DNA of 64,000 nucleotides from Pseudomonadota bacterium (GTDB lineage Bacteria; Pseudomonadota; Gammaproteobacteria; Halothiobacillales; Halothiobacillaceae). The notes below the pieces were generated by a model that saw nothing but the letters and a program-made list of their open reading frames with translations, searched no databases and was not told where the DNA came from. Made by a program: the position numbers and the translations under genes. The DNA lies in the NCBI GenBank assembly GCA_021795795.1, contig JAJYPA010000002.1:31131-95130 (forward strand), in the 5' to 3' direction. Positions 8,678-17,841 of this stretch are shown in pieces; position 1 is the first letter of the stretch; each line of letters starts with the position of its first letter.

Positions 8678-9673
8678 TCATGCCGCGCCGTACTTTCGAA
8701 CGGGTCTGGGGAAACCACAGGACGTACCGTCCGTGACCGCCACCTGATCTTCCCAAGGCAACTTGTAGTTACCGGCGACCAGATCCTGCATGAAGGTGTA
8801 TGGGCAATCCTGCGCTCCGCCGGCCACGGCGACATAACCACGATGACCGAGCTGGTAGATGTTGTTCTCTACCCCCCACAGACGCCGCGCTTCACGCGCC
8901 AGGGCCGGACGGACCTCCGCCGTGATGATCTCGTCCGGCACACCGCTGCCTTCGACCAAGGTTGTCCCGTCAAAATTGACCACCATCCCCTCACCCATCG
9001 AGTTGAACGTCCCGTCCGTGCCCGCCATGCACACGCTCGCGGTGTACATGAGGTTGCAGAAGGCGTTGGTCTGATTGGTGATCTTCCAGGAATGGCGAAT
9101 TGGTGCGGTGTATCCCGCCGTTCGCAACATGATATCGGCTCCGCGATAGGCGCATTCACGCGCCATTTCGGGGAACATGCCGTCGTGACAGATAATCAAA
9201 GCCAGGGTGCTGCCGTTTGGCCCCTCGCATACCGGAATACCCATGTCACCCGGTTCCCAGGGTTCCACCGGAACCCACGGATGGAGCTTGCGATACTTAA
9301 GGCGGATCACACCTTCGGCATCGATGATCAGACCCGTGTTGTATGGGTAGCCATCCGGGTTGTATTCCATGATGGAGAAGCAACCCCAGACAGCGTGCTC
9401 CACACAGGCAACGCGCAGAGCAGCAACCTCGGGCCCATCCATGCGCACCATGATTTCTGGGTTGGTATCCATCGACAGTCCATGGAGCGCATACTCCGGG
9501 AACACCACCAGATCCAGGGTGGGCATCCCGTTCTTTGCCTTGGCAACCATGGCGCAGACTTTCTCCGTCTGGCGAGTCAGATCCTCTGGCGTTTTCACGA
9601 TAGGAAGTTGCAATTGCACCAGCCCCAGAACAACGCCATCCGGAGATTTGTTCAAACCACCCAGACCGCTCAT
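8678..9673 (-). CDS. amiF: Formamidase (nitrilase superfamily)
   Basis: This 331-aa protein is collinear with Helicobacter-type AmiF, which hydrolyses formamide to formate and ammonia. The catalytic triad is intact: Glu60 (VVFPEYALHG), Lys129 (KYRKLHPW) and Cys162 (ICHDGMFPE). Other family hallmarks are GCFSIMEYNPD, GEGMVVNFDGTTL and ENNIYQLGHRGY. GGGGAGG precedes the ATG. It lies between the NCS1 permease and the amidase gene, in the same orientation as the transporter and AmiE, so it is probably part of the sigma-54-driven amide operon. It is cytoplasmic, with no signal peptide. AmiE and AmiF are close paralogues, and the assignment to formamidase rests on the motif set around Cys162 and the length. 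Confidence 0.93.
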   Translation of the reverse strand: MSGLGGLNKSPDGVVLGLVQLQLPIVKTPEDLTRQTEKVCAMVAKAKNGMPTLDLVVFPEYALHGLSMDTNPEIMVRMDGPEVAALRVACVEHAVWGCFSIMEYNPDGYPYNTGLIIDAEGVIRLKYRKLHPWVPVEPWEPGDMGIPVCEGPNGSTLALIICHDGMFPEMARECAYRGADIMLRTAGYTAPIRHSWKITNQTNAFCNLMYTASVCMAGTDGTFNSMGEGMVVNFDGTTLVEGSGVPDEIITAEVRPALAREARRLWGVENNIYQLGHRGYVAVAGGAQDCPYTFMQDLVAGNYKLPWEDQVAVTDGTSCGFPRPVRKYGAA

Positions 9674-9793
9674 GCGTCCTCCCCGATAACGCCAAAGCCA
9701 TCTAGGCTTCGGCCAATCTCATCAATCTGATCCAACACCCGGAACATCCGTCGATTCGAGATTTTAGCTGCCGATTTCTGTACACCAGTCACG

Positions 9794-11164
9794 TCAGGCC
9801 ACCACGCTTTTCTTGGCGGCAGTAGACATCAGAATCCAGTACACCAAACCTCCGACCAGTGCGGAGGAAATGGCGGTAGAAAGCCCAGGGAATACCTTCT
9901 CGACAATAAAGGCGACTACAGACCCTGCCGCCCATGCGATGAAGGCAAGCGGACGCCAGTCAGCATCGACCTGCGAGTTGGGACGCTTTAAGTACTGGTC
10001 GATGATGATGATCGCACCGATTGGCGGCACGATGATGCCAAGCAGACTCAGCCACTGGATGAAGAAGGCCCAGACGTTGGTCGCCGCGATCAGGATGCCG
10101 ATGGCACCCAGCACAACCGCCATCAAGCGCATTTCGCTGCCCAGAATACGTGACCAGCCGGTAGACGCGTTGTACAGGCAGTGCGAGCAGACAGAGCCTA
10201 GGTTAGCCAGCAGGAAGATGAAGGCGATCACCATCAGAACGCCCGAACCGGTAGCCATCATATAGCCGAACATATTGTCCTGACCAAACGGGTTGGCATT
10301 CGGTACGGCGAGTGCAGCTGTCATGATTCCACCCACCAGCATCGCGATCATGTTCGCAAACGGAAAAGCGCTGAAGGTCGCCACGAGCGAGCTCTTCTTG
10401 TCTTTAGCCCAGCGGTTGAAGTCCGGTGTTACGGTGCCCGCATCAACGAACAGGGCAATCACCATGGTTAAACCGACACCGAAGGGCAGCAGATTTGCTG
10501 GATCGTTCCCGTGGTAGGACATGATTGCATCGAAGGTCGTCTTGCTGGACGCATCGATGACCACCCACAACCCGAGCACGACAAACAAGGGCGCGGAAAT
10601 GATGCCGATCCAGTGCAGACCACGAACGCCGATAAAGGTAATGCCGATGAACAGCAGCCCCGCGATAATGGTCATGACCACGTAATTGATGTGATAAGCA
10701 CTACTGATCAGGGAACCGGCAATACCTGTTTGCACGGCAAACCAACCCAGCAGCAGGGTTGAAAGCAGTCCTGACGCCAAAGCGTAACCCTTTCGACCAA
10801 ATACGATGCTGGCGAGCAGCGCGAAATTGAATCCTTTCTTGGTACCCAGCAGGCCCAGCAGACCGACGTAGCCGAACATGATCAGATTACCGATCAGCAT
10901 GGCCCACAAGGCGCTGGTGAACCCCATGCCGAGCACGAGGAGCGAACCGGTCATCGCCCCGGTAATGATCATCGGGAAACCCATCCAGACCATGCTCACT
11001 GAGAACATGCTGCGACGGGCGGACATGGGTACGGCGGTATGCTCGTATTCCTTGCCGAGGGTATGTTCCAGTTCTTCTTCGATGTGCTTGATCTCTTCGA
11101 CCAGGTGCTCACCCTTGCTATGTTCGCCGCCTTTTTTCAGGCTGGCATCGTGTTCTTGGCTCAT
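9794..11164 (-). CDS. NCS1-family permease (cytosine permease-like)
   Basis: This 456-aa protein has a charged N-terminal extension of about 45 residues (EEIKHIEEELEH) followed by about 12 membrane segments. The first helices (MFSVSMVWMGFPMIITGAM) and the stretch around VDAGTVTPDFNRWAKD are typical of the nucleobase:cation symporter-1 family (CodB-like). It lies between amiE and amiF in the same direction. Transport of a small amide, nitrile or N-heterocycle is the likely role, but specificity cannot be read from the sequence. It resembles in type the permease domain of the hybrid kinase at the left edge, which is a possible hint that both recognise related solutes. AAGGAAT precedes the ATG. 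Confidence 0.82.
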   Translation of the reverse strand: MSQEHDASLKKGGEHSKGEHLVEEIKHIEEELEHTLGKEYEHTAVPMSARRSMFSVSMVWMGFPMIITGAMTGSLLVLGMGFTSALWAMLIGNLIMFGYVGLLGLLGTKKGFNFALLASIVFGRKGYALASGLLSTLLLGWFAVQTGIAGSLISSAYHINYVVMTIIAGLLFIGITFIGVRGLHWIGIISAPLFVVLGLWVVIDASSKTTFDAIMSYHGNDPANLLPFGVGLTMVIALFVDAGTVTPDFNRWAKDKKSSLVATFSAFPFANMIAMLVGGIMTAALAVPNANPFGQDNMFGYMMATGSGVLMVIAFIFLLANLGSVCSHCLYNASTGWSRILGSEMRLMAVVLGAIGILIAATNVWAFFIQWLSLLGIIVPPIGAIIIIDQYLKRPNSQVDADWRPLAFIAWAAGSVVAFIVEKVFPGLSTAISSALVGGLVYWILMSTAAKKSVVA

Positions 11165-11257
11165 TGGATTATTCCTTACTTAATTCTTGTTTGATTCAGG
11201 GTGCTTGGTTATGGCAACTTCGCACCCGCCTTTGCTCAAGTGTCTGAGTGGGTTGCC

Positions 11258-12301
11258 TTATTTATGGCCACCCAGATCCTGCTCGTTCGGAATGCCCTGG
11301 ATCGGGCATTCAGCCGTGCCGGGCGTCGAGCGCGTGATCTTCTCGACGTTTTCACGCGCCTTGGCTGGATCGGTAATCCAGGTCTTGTAGAACTCATAGG
11401 GGCATTCGCCAGCGCCGTTCATGTCGTCGCCAGAATTGATCATGCCGGTGTAGCCACGGTGCAGCAGCTTGTAGAGGTGGTTCTGGCTCTGCCAGTTTTT
11501 GCGGGCGTCGCGAATCTGGGAAACGGACAACTCGGCGTACTGGATGCCGTATTCCTCTTCGCCGCACTCACCGAGGGTACGACCATCGAAGCCGACAATG
11601 GCCGAGTGGCCGAAGTAGGAATACACACCATCGAAGCCTGCCGCATTGGCGACGGCGACATAGGTGTTGTTCATCCAGGCCATGGCTTTGGCAACCAGCA
11701 CCTGCTGATCTTTGGCCGGGTACATGTAGCCTTGGCAACGAACGATCAGTTCGGCTCCCTTCATGGCGCAATCACGCCAGATTTCTGGATAATTGCCGTC
11801 GTCGCAGATGATCAGGCTGACCATCATGCCCTTGGGGCCTTCGCTCACGTAGGTCTTGCCGCCGGGATACCAGCCTTCGATCGGGCACCAGGGCATGATC
11901 TTGCGGTACTTCTGCACAATTTCGCCTTGATCGTTAATCAAAATCAGCGTGTTGTACGGCGCCTTGTTGGGGTGCTCTTCGTGACGCTCGCCCGTTAGGG
12001 AGAACACGCCCCAGGTCTTTGCCTTGCGGCAGGCGGCGGAAAAGATTTCGGTCTCTTCGCCTGGAACGGTCGAGGCCGTTTCGTACATTTCTTTCGGGTC
12101 GTACATGATCCCGTGGGTGCTGTACTCGGGGAAAATCACAAGGTCCATGCCCGGCAGGCCCTGCTTCATGCCCACGACCATGTCCGCGATCTTGCGGGCA
12201 TTGTCCAGAACCTCGGCCTTGGTATGCAGGCGCGGCATCTTGTAGTTGACGACGGCAACGCCGACGGTATCGGCACTGGATGAAATATCACCATGACGCA
12301 T
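11258..12301 (-). CDS. amiE: Aliphatic amidase
   Basis: This 347-aa protein is nearly collinear with Pseudomonas AmiE from the first residues ([24 protein letters not shown]) onward. The catalytic residues fall at the same numbers: Glu59 ([10 protein letters not shown]), Lys134 (KYRKIMPW) and Cys166 ([10 protein letters not shown]). The family hydrolyses acetamide, propionamide and similar C2-C4 amides to the acid and ammonia in the cytoplasm as a homohexamer. AGAGGAT precedes the ATG. It follows the ABC transporter genes directly, so uptake and hydrolysis are coupled. In Pseudomonas amiE is regulated by AmiC/AmiR. No amiR-like gene is present here, but the ABC-type binding protein at 16071 belongs to the same superfamily as AmiC. 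Confidence 0.97.
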   Translation of the reverse strand: MRHGDISSSADTVGVAVVNYKMPRLHTKAEVLDNARKIADMVVGMKQGLPGMDLVIFPEYSTHGIMYDPKEMYETASTVPGEETEIFSAACRKAKTWGVFSLTGERHEEHPNKAPYNTLILINDQGEIVQKYRKIMPWCPIEGWYPGGKTYVSEGPKGMMVSLIICDDGNYPEIWRDCAMKGAELIVRCQGYMYPAKDQQVLVAKAMAWMNNTYVAVANAAGFDGVYSYFGHSAIVGFDGRTLGECGEEEYGIQYAELSVSQIRDARKNWQSQNHLYKLLHRGYTGMINSGDDMNGAGECPYEFYKTWITDPAKARENVEKITRSTPGTAECPIQGIPNEQDLGGHK

Positions 12302-12380
12302 AGGTTATATCCTCTGAAAAACTGAAAAAAAACGGTTATTGACCCCACATCACTAGCGTGGAATCAGGCAAACCATCCCT

Positions 12381-12423
12381 GGCGAATCGGGCATCGCCAC
12401 AGACGCGGGTAGCAATCTGTGGC
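12381..12423. terminator. Hairpins between urtE-like gene and amiE
   Basis: A perfect 8-bp inverted repeat, GCCACAGA with TCTGTGGC (12396-12423), overlaps a second, alternative stem GGCGA/TCGCC (12381-12398). It sits 17 bases downstream of the ABC ATPase stop on the minus strand. It lacks a T-tract, so partial termination or transcript processing between transporter and amiE is more likely than full termination. Confidence 0.4.
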
Positions 12424-12440
12424 TTGTCATTTACAACGGG

Positions 12441-13130
12441 TTAAACCGACAGATACTTGCTGATCTGAGCCGTATCGACGTTCTCCCGCAGGTCCTCATG
12501 AATGAACGAACCCTTGTCGATCACGATGATCCGGTCGGCGACCGCCATCGTGAAACTGAGCACCTGCTCGGAGACGATGATGGTGATCTCCCGCATCTTG
12601 CGGATCTCGTTCAGGACATTGGCAATGTCCTTGATGATGGATGGCTGGATCCCCTCGGTGGGCTCATCCAGCAGCAGCACCTTGGGGTTCGAAACCAGCG
12701 CCCGCGCAATGGCCAGCTGTTGTTGCTGACCGCCGGAAAGGTTGCCACCCTTGCGCTGACGCATGTCGAACAGCACGGGGAACAGCGCGAAGATTTCGTC
12801 CGGGATCGTTTTGTCCTTGACGGTTTCCAGACCGGTCTGGATGTTTTCCAGCACGGTCATGCTGGGGAAAATCATCCGGCCCTGAGGCACGTAGGCGATG
12901 CCATTGGCAACCCGTTGATAGGAGGTCATTTTCGTCACATCGACGCCATCGACCTTGATCGAGCCGCCACCCGCGGGCAACACACCAATCAGAGATTTGA
13001 ACAAGGTGGTTTTACCCATCCCATTGCGGCCCATCACGGCGATTGTCTCGTTCTTCGAGGCGATCAGATCCACACCATGGATGGCTTCACTTTCACCGTA
13101 ACTCACGGAGAGTTTGGATACTTCAAGCAT
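12441..13130 (-). CDS. urtE: Urea/short-chain amide ABC transporter ATPase (UrtE type)
   Basis: This 229-aa ABC ATPase of the branched-chain-amino-acid (LivF) class has Walker A GRNGMGKTT, signature LSGGQQQQLAIARA, Walker B VLLLDEPTEG and a C-terminal VADRIIVIDKG. It is the last of five collinear transporter genes (A-B-C-D-E) and separated from the D gene by 16 bp. It would energise uptake together with the UrtD-type ATPase through the two permease subunits. The gene set has the full five-gene urea-type layout. With no urease genes here and several amidases beside it, the substrate may be formamide/acetamide, as for FmdDEF of Methylophilus, instead of or as well as urea. Confidence 0.88.
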   Translation of the reverse strand: MLEVSKLSVSYGESEAIHGVDLIASKNETIAVMGRNGMGKTTLFKSLIGVLPAGGGSIKVDGVDVTKMTSYQRVANGIAYVPQGRMIFPSMTVLENIQTGLETVKDKTIPDEIFALFPVLFDMRQRKGGNLSGGQQQQLAIARALVSNPKVLLLDEPTEGIQPSIIKDIANVLNEIRKMREITIIVSEQVLSFTMAVADRIIVIDKGSFIHEDLRENVDTAQISKYLSV

Positions 13131-13146
13131 GTCAGGTCCCCTCCGA

Positions 13147-13890
13147 TTAATGGCCTAGATAAACTTCGATGACGCGCTCATCCGACTGCACCTGTTCCAT
13201 GGTTCCCTGTGACAGGATCTTGCCTTGGTGAAGTACAGTGACCTTGTGCGCGATGCGTTTGACGAATTCCATGTCGTGTTCGATCACGATGACCGAACGG
13301 TCCTGACAGATCCGGTTCAGCAAATCGGCGGTTTGTTCACGCTCCCGCACACTCATACCGGCGACGGGTTCGTCCAGCATCAGGAGTTCAGGGTCCTGAA
13401 TGAGCAACATGCCAATCTCCAGCCATTGCTTCTGGCCATGGCTCAGAAGGCCAGCTTCCTTGTCCAGCAGGTCCGAGAGATAGATCATGTCCGCCACTTC
13501 GTGGATGCGTTGATCCACGTCGGCTGTGCGCTTGAACATCAGGGCGCCGAAGACGGTGCGTCCGCGTGGAAACGAAATTTCCAGGTTCTCGAAAACCGAC
13601 AGGTTTTCATAAATGGACGGGGTCTGGAATTTACGACCGACACCGGCCCGAACAATCTGGTGTTCGGCCATTTTGGTCAGTTCCATGCCCTTGAACTTGA
13701 TCGAGCCTGAGGTGGCCTTGGTCTTACCGCAGATCATGTCAAGAACGGTGGTCTTCCCAGCCCCGTTGGGGCCGATCACGACGCGCAACTCGTTCTTGTC
13801 CACGTACAGATTCAGGCCATCGACCGCCTTGAATCCATCGAAGGACACCGTCAGGTCTTCAATTGCCAGCACGAAATCGGTGTTGCTCAT
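13147..13890 (-). CDS. urtD: Urea/short-chain amide ABC transporter ATPase (UrtD type)
   Basis: This 247-aa ATPase of the LivG class has Walker A GPNGAGKTT at about residues 40-48, the unusual signature SHGQKQWLEIGMLL typical of UrtD in place of LSGGQ, Walker B LLMLDEPVAGM and the switch His in IVIEHDMEFV. Its start overlaps the permease stop by four bases (ATGA), showing translational coupling. It pairs with the UrtE-type ATPase. The signature loop SHGQ is one of the better marks separating UrtD from generic branched-chain amino acid transporters. Confidence 0.9.
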   Translation of the reverse strand: MSNTDFVLAIEDLTVSFDGFKAVDGLNLYVDKNELRVVIGPNGAGKTTVLDMICGKTKATSGSIKFKGMELTKMAEHQIVRAGVGRKFQTPSIYENLSVFENLEISFPRGRTVFGALMFKRTADVDQRIHEVADMIYLSDLLDKEAGLLSHGQKQWLEIGMLLIQDPELLMLDEPVAGMSVREREQTADLLNRICQDRSVIVIEHDMEFVKRIAHKVTVLHQGKILSQGTMEQVQSDERVIEVYLGH

Positions 13891-15041
13891 TCCGCGACCT
13901 CCTTCTTCTCACTCAACGCAGCCGATTTAACAGCACTCGACTTGCGGGTGAACTTGTCCAGGAAACGATCCACCGATGGTTTCAGGTAAGTCTGATACAG
14001 ACCAGCCAAACCGTTGGGGAAGAACATCACCACACCGATGAACATACCGCCCATCAGAAAGAGCCACAGCGCCGGGAATGATTCCGAGAACGCCGACTTG
14101 CCGTAGTTGACCAGCAAAGCGCCGTAAACCGCACCGATCAGGGACAGACGACCACCGACGGCAGCAAGAATGACCATTTCGATGGAAGGCACGATGCCAA
14201 CGAAGGTGGGCGACATGAAGCCGACCTGCAGCGTGAACATGGCTCCACCGATGGCCGAAATGATCGCTGAGAGACTGAAGACGAAAATCTTGAAGTTTGA
14301 CACGTCGTAACCGGAGAATCGGACCCGATCCTCCTTGTCCCGCATCGCGAGCAGCAGGCGCCCGAGTTTCGACGATAAAATGTAGCGGCAAAGCAGAATC
14401 ACGCCGACGAGCAGCACCCCGTTGATGTAATAAAGGATGTACTTCGCCGAGTCGGTGTTGATGTTCCAGCCATGCAGGGTCTTCAAATCGGTAATCCCAT
14501 TGATACCGCCGGTGTAGCCTTGCTGACCAACAACCAGAATCGTCAGGATGGCCGCAATTGCCTGCGTGATAATCGCGAAATACACCCCGCCCACGCGCCG
14601 CTTGAACATGGCCGCGCCAACAATATAGGCAAGCACAGCAGGCACGACGAAAATCGCCAGGATCGTGAACGGCAGGCTATGGAAGGGTTCCCAGAAAAGG
14701 GGCAACTGGGTGATCTGATTCCAGTCCATGAAATCCGGGATACCCGGTGTCGTTTGCCTTGCGGTACTCGCCGGATCCGAAGCTTCCAGCTTCAGATACA
14801 TGGCCATGCAATAACCACCCACGCCGAAGAAGATTCCCTGACCCAGGCTCAGAATGCCCGCGTGTCCCCAGAGCATGACCAAACTGACCGCCGCAAAAGC
14901 ATAGGTCAGGTACTTGCCCACGTTATTGAGGCGGTAAATATCCAGAAACACGGGCAAAATGATAAAAATCAGCAAGGCGAGCAACAGGAGCCCGATCGCG
15001 CCCTGCCGTCCACCCAACCATCTGTCATAAAAAGTATTCAT
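13887..15041 (-). CDS. urtC: Urea/short-chain amide ABC transporter permease (UrtC/FmdF type)
   Basis: This 384-aa LivM-class membrane subunit has about ten hydrophobic segments, the first at residues 17-37. It shows the family motifs LSLGQGIFFGVGGYCMAMYL and LLLAMRDKEDRVRFSGYDV, the latter being the ATPase-coupling region. A central soluble loop at about residues 90-120 is typical of UrtC. It lies 10 bp downstream of the other permease gene and overlaps the ATPase gene by 4 bp. FmdF of the Methylophilus amide transporter belongs to the same family. Confidence 0.88.
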   Translation of the reverse strand: MNTFYDRWLGGRQGAIGLLLLALLIFIILPVFLDIYRLNNVGKYLTYAFAAVSLVMLWGHAGILSLGQGIFFGVGGYCMAMYLKLEASDPASTARQTTPGIPDFMDWNQITQLPLFWEPFHSLPFTILAIFVVPAVLAYIVGAAMFKRRVGGVYFAIITQAIAAILTILVVGQQGYTGGINGITDLKTLHGWNINTDSAKYILYYINGVLLVGVILLCRYILSSKLGRLLLAMRDKEDRVRFSGYDVSNFKIFVFSLSAIISAIGGAMFTLQVGFMSPTFVGIVPSIEMVILAAVGGRLSLIGAVYGALLVNYGKSAFSESFPALWLFLMGGMFIGVVMFFPNGLAGLYQTYLKPSVDRFLDKFTRKSSAVKSAALSEKKEVAE

Positions 15042-15051
15042 GTGCGTGTCC

Positions 15052-15978
15052 TTATTTTCTGACCTTGCTTGAGAACAGACCTTCGGGCCGAAGCATGAGA
15101 ATGACGATGATCGCCAACAGCGTGACCACTTTGCCCATGGCGTTCGTCATGAAGAAAGTAAGGATGGACTGGGCCTGCGAAATGGTGAACGCGGAAGCGA
15201 CCGTACCCAGCAGACTGGCTGCCCCACCGAAGACAACCACCAGGAACGTATCGACGATATAGGTCGATCCGCTGGTCGGGCCAGTTGACGCAATCGTCGT
15301 GAATGCCGCACCGGCGATTCCCGCGACACCACAACCCACCGCAAACGTCATTCGATCAACCTTTTGGGTGTTGATCCCCACGGCACCGGCCATTAACCGG
15401 TTCTGAGTCGTTGCCCGGACCTTCAGTCCCCAACGTGATTTATGAAGCGCGAGAATGACGACTGCAGTCACGACGAGCGTGATGAGCATCACAAACAGAC
15501 CGTTGATCGGAATATCAATACTAGGTGTTGGTGACCATGAACCCATCAACCAGTCGGGCAATGTTGGGCTAACCTCACGACCACCGAACACCGAGCGGAA
15601 AATCTGTTGCATGATCAGGCTGAGCCCCCACGTGGCAAGCAGCGTGTCCAGTGGTCTCCTGTATAAATGACGGATGAGCAGGAATTCGACGAAATACCCC
15701 ACCGTAAAGGCAATAACAAAGGCAGCGATGATCGCCACCACGAAGTAATAGGCCATGAATCCGGGAAAGTACTGTTCTGTAATTTTAGAGATGACATAGA
15801 TCGAGTAGGCCCCAATCGTCATGAACTCTCCGTGAGCCATATTGATGACGCCCATCTGGCCGAAGATGATCGCCAGCCCCAAGGCCATCAACAGCAGTAC
15901 GCTGAAGAGGCTTAGGCCGGAAAACCCCTGCATCACCAGGATGGACCCTAAATCAGAGAATGAGTATCCAAACAACAT
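15052..15978 (-). CDS. urtB: Urea/short-chain amide ABC transporter permease (UrtB/FmdE type)
   Basis: This 308-aa LivH-class permease subunit has about eight hydrophobic segments. It shows GLAIIFGQMGVINMAHGEFMTIGAY near the N-terminus (spanning residues 31-55) and, in the second half, VRATTQNRLMAGAVGINTQKVDRM, the ATPase-contact loop. It is preceded by the binding-protein gene with a 92-bp gap and forms the inner-membrane pore with the UrtC-type subunit. It is shorter than some UrtB proteins, which carry a long N-terminal extension, and agrees with FmdE-like lengths. Confidence 0.88.
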   Translation of the reverse strand: MLFGYSFSDLGSILVMQGFSGLSLFSVLLLMALGLAIIFGQMGVINMAHGEFMTIGAYSIYVISKITEQYFPGFMAYYFVVAIIAAFVIAFTVGYFVEFLLIRHLYRRPLDTLLATWGLSLIMQQIFRSVFGGREVSPTLPDWLMGSWSPTPSIDIPINGLFVMLITLVVTAVVILALHKSRWGLKVRATTQNRLMAGAVGINTQKVDRMTFAVGCGVAGIAGAAFTTIASTGPTSGSTYIVDTFLVVVFGGAASLLGTVASAFTISQAQSILTFFMTNAMGKVVTLLAIIVILMLRPEGLFSSKVRK

Positions 15979-16070
15979 GGAAGTTGCTCCTGTCTAAAAT
16001 TGCATAGGGAGTGGGTTACGCCCTGATCAGTTGAAGCCGACCAGAACGCCACTCACCCGGCCGCTTTTGC

Positions 16071-17315
16071 TCAGTAACCTTTCGGGAACGGATTCGGCAT
16101 GATGTACGGTGAGGTGTAGACGATGTCTGCCTGACCATCGTCACGCCATTCGCCGATACGCAGACGGGTCTTCAGGTGATGGTTCGGCTCGAGGTAAACC
16201 ATGCCTTCCGGTGCGTCGAAGGTGATCGTGCCGCTTTCTTCAGCCTTCACTACCTTGTCGGTATCGAAGCTGCCCGCTTTCTCGACAGCAGCCTTCCACA
16301 ACCACGGGCCTTCATAAGCAGCCTGGGTTACGTCACCGATCGGCGCATCAGCACCCCAGCGTTTCTTGAACGCAGCAACGAATACCTTGTTTTCGGGCGT
16401 ATCCAGAGACTGGAAATACTTCATCGCGGAGTAGAAGCCTTTGAGGTTTTCACCACCGATGCCCTGGGCTTCGTCTTCAGTGACAGACAAGGTCAGCAGC
16501 GTCTGCTTGCTGCCGTTAATGCCGGCCGCCTTGAGCTGCTTGAACCAGGCCACGTTTGAACCGCCAACCACAGCGGCATAAATGACATCTGGCTTCTTCA
16601 GACGGATCTTGTTGATGGTTGAACCGAACTGGGTGCTGCCCAACGCGGCGTATTCCTCACCCACCACCTTGCCGTGCAATACGGTTTCAATGTATTTGCG
16701 CGCCAGTTTCATCGTTGTACGTGGCCAGATGTAGTCAGAACCGATCAGATAGAAGGTCTTGGCGTTCTTGTTCTTGGCCACCCAATCTAGGCCGGCAAAT
16801 ACCTGTTGAGTCGCTTCCTGGCCGGTGTAGACCACATTCTTCGACTGCTCCAGTCCTTCGTAGAAAGTCGGGTAGTACAGCAGGCCGTTATCACGCTCCA
16901 GTACGGGAAGAACCGCCTTACGGGATGCTGATGTCCAGCAACCGAAAATGGCGGCCACATGGTTTTCTTCCAACAACTTCTTGGCTTTCTCAGCGAAGGT
17001 AGGCCAGTCACTGGCACCGTCTTCCTGGATGTACTTGATCTGGCGTCCCAACACACCTCCCTGCGCATTGATCTGTTCAATCGCCAGCTTCTCGGCTTCC
17101 TGAGCACCCGTTTCACTGATTGCCATCGTGCCTGTCAGTGAATGGAGAATGCCCACGGTGACCGTATCGTCGGTCACAGCAAGACCAGTTGTGTCCACCT
17201 CAGCGGTTGGAGGACCAGCATAAACGGCAGACGCAATGAGTACTGACGAAAGCGCCAGACCCTGGATCGCAGCTCGTACGCTGCGCCAAACTTTAGAATC
17301 GGTCTTATTAATCAT
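16071..17315 (-). CDS. urtA: Periplasmic binding protein for urea/short-chain amides (UrtA/FmdD type)
   Basis: This 414-aa type-I periplasmic binding protein has a signal peptide with the hydrophobic core at about 17-30 and a probable cut after AVYA (residue ~33). The domain begins VTVGILHSLTGTMAISE and contains EDGASDWPTFAEKA, IFGCWTSASRK and YYPTFYEGLE, all strongly conserved in UrtA/FmdD/AmiC proteins. AAGGAG precedes the ATG. It is the first gene of the minus-strand operon and lies about 70 bases downstream of a sigma-54-type promoter. It should capture the amide or urea in the periplasm and deliver it to the UrtB/C-type permeases. Distinguishing urea from formamide/acetamide binding needs ligand-pocket comparison; the amidase context favours amides. 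Confidence 0.9.
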   Translation of the reverse strand: MINKTDSKVWRSVRAAIQGLALSSVLIASAVYAGPPTAEVDTTGLAVTDDTVTVGILHSLTGTMAISETGAQEAEKLAIEQINAQGGVLGRQIKYIQEDGASDWPTFAEKAKKLLEENHVAAIFGCWTSASRKAVLPVLERDNGLLYYPTFYEGLEQSKNVVYTGQEATQQVFAGLDWVAKNKNAKTFYLIGSDYIWPRTTMKLARKYIETVLHGKVVGEEYAALGSTQFGSTINKIRLKKPDVIYAAVVGGSNVAWFKQLKAAGINGSKQTLLTLSVTEDEAQGIGGENLKGFYSAMKYFQSLDTPENKVFVAAFKKRWGADAPIGDVTQAAYEGPWLWKAAVEKAGSFDTDKVVKAEESGTITFDAPEGMVYLEPNHHLKTRLRIGEWRDDGQADIVYTSPYIMPNPFPKGY

Positions 17316-17392
17316 GGTTGCTCCTTAAAATCTCACCTGGACGTTTTACCTTGCTACAAGGACCAAAGGGAAAATCCCTCCAATAAGCACTA

Positions 17393-17410
17393 TTGCAGGA
17401 AACGTGCCAG
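17393..17410 (-). promoter_or_regulatory. Sigma-54-type promoter for the ABC transporter/amidase operon
   Basis: Read on the minus strand the sequence is CTGGCACG-TTTC-CTGCAA, matching the -24/-12 consensus TGGCACG-N4-TTGC except for one base. The invariant GG (17408-17407) and GC (17396-17395) are exactly 12 bases apart start to start. The predicted transcription start is near 17383, about 70 bases before the urtA ATG. Confidence 0.8.
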
Positions 17411-17714
17411 AATAATAAGACACAAATTAAAACAAAAATAAATACACAACCCACATATATCGGCACATTAACAAAAACCTTTCCCAGGTAATATTCGGCA
17501 ATGGAATAACTGGACATTCAATGAGTTACAAAGATGAATTTGATTAAATTATCATCAAACCAGAATCAATAATCCACGATAAAAACTAGAAGCGTAAACA
17601 ATTAAAACCAAGAAAATATCCAATGTATTTCCTTTAAGATCATATATTTATAAAGGTTACACACCAAGAACTCCTTGTCAATATGATCAAACACAAATTG
17701 TAATGTTACATTTC

Positions 17715-17734
17715 GTTCCAATTTGAATTGGAAC
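17715..17734. promoter_or_regulatory. Perfect 20-bp palindrome, candidate activator site
   Basis: GTTCCAATT-TG-AATTGGAAC is a perfect 9-bp inverted repeat. It lies about 110 bases upstream of the plus-strand sigma-54 promoter and about 310 from the minus-strand one, the usual position of enhancer-binding-protein sites. The sequence is not the NtrC consensus. Which protein binds it is unknown. Confidence 0.5.
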
Positions 17735-17740
17735 AAATGA

Positions 17741-17752
17741 TTGTCATGACAA
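17741..17752. promoter_or_regulatory. Perfect 12-bp palindrome TTGTCATGACAA
   Basis: The 12-base sequence is its own reverse complement and begins seven bases after the 20-bp palindrome. It may be a second operator in the same control region; no protein can be assigned. Confidence 0.4.
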
Positions 17753-17823
17753 AAACATTACATTCGCCATCACCACAAATTAAATTCATGGTGATTAATA
17801 GGAAAACAAAGGATAAACATAAG

Positions 17824-17841
17824 TTGGCACGGGATGTGCAA
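17824..17841 (+). promoter_or_regulatory. Sigma-54-type promoter for fmdA-fmdB-porin
   Basis: TTGGCACG-GGAT-GTGCAA has the invariant GG at 17826-17827 and GC at 17838-17839, with the exact 12-base spacing of -24/-12 promoters. The predicted start is near 17851, leaving a leader of about 140 bases before fmdA. Confidence 0.75.

Noticed and set aside
12441..17315. Branched-chain amino acid (Liv) transporter
   Set aside because: The binding protein and the SHGQ signature in the D-type ATPase are of the Urt/Fmd kind, and the neighbours are amidases.
17308..17517. 69-codon minus-strand frame upstream of urtA
   Set aside because: It runs through the sigma-54 promoter, has no ribosome-binding site and unusual composition; treated as non-coding.
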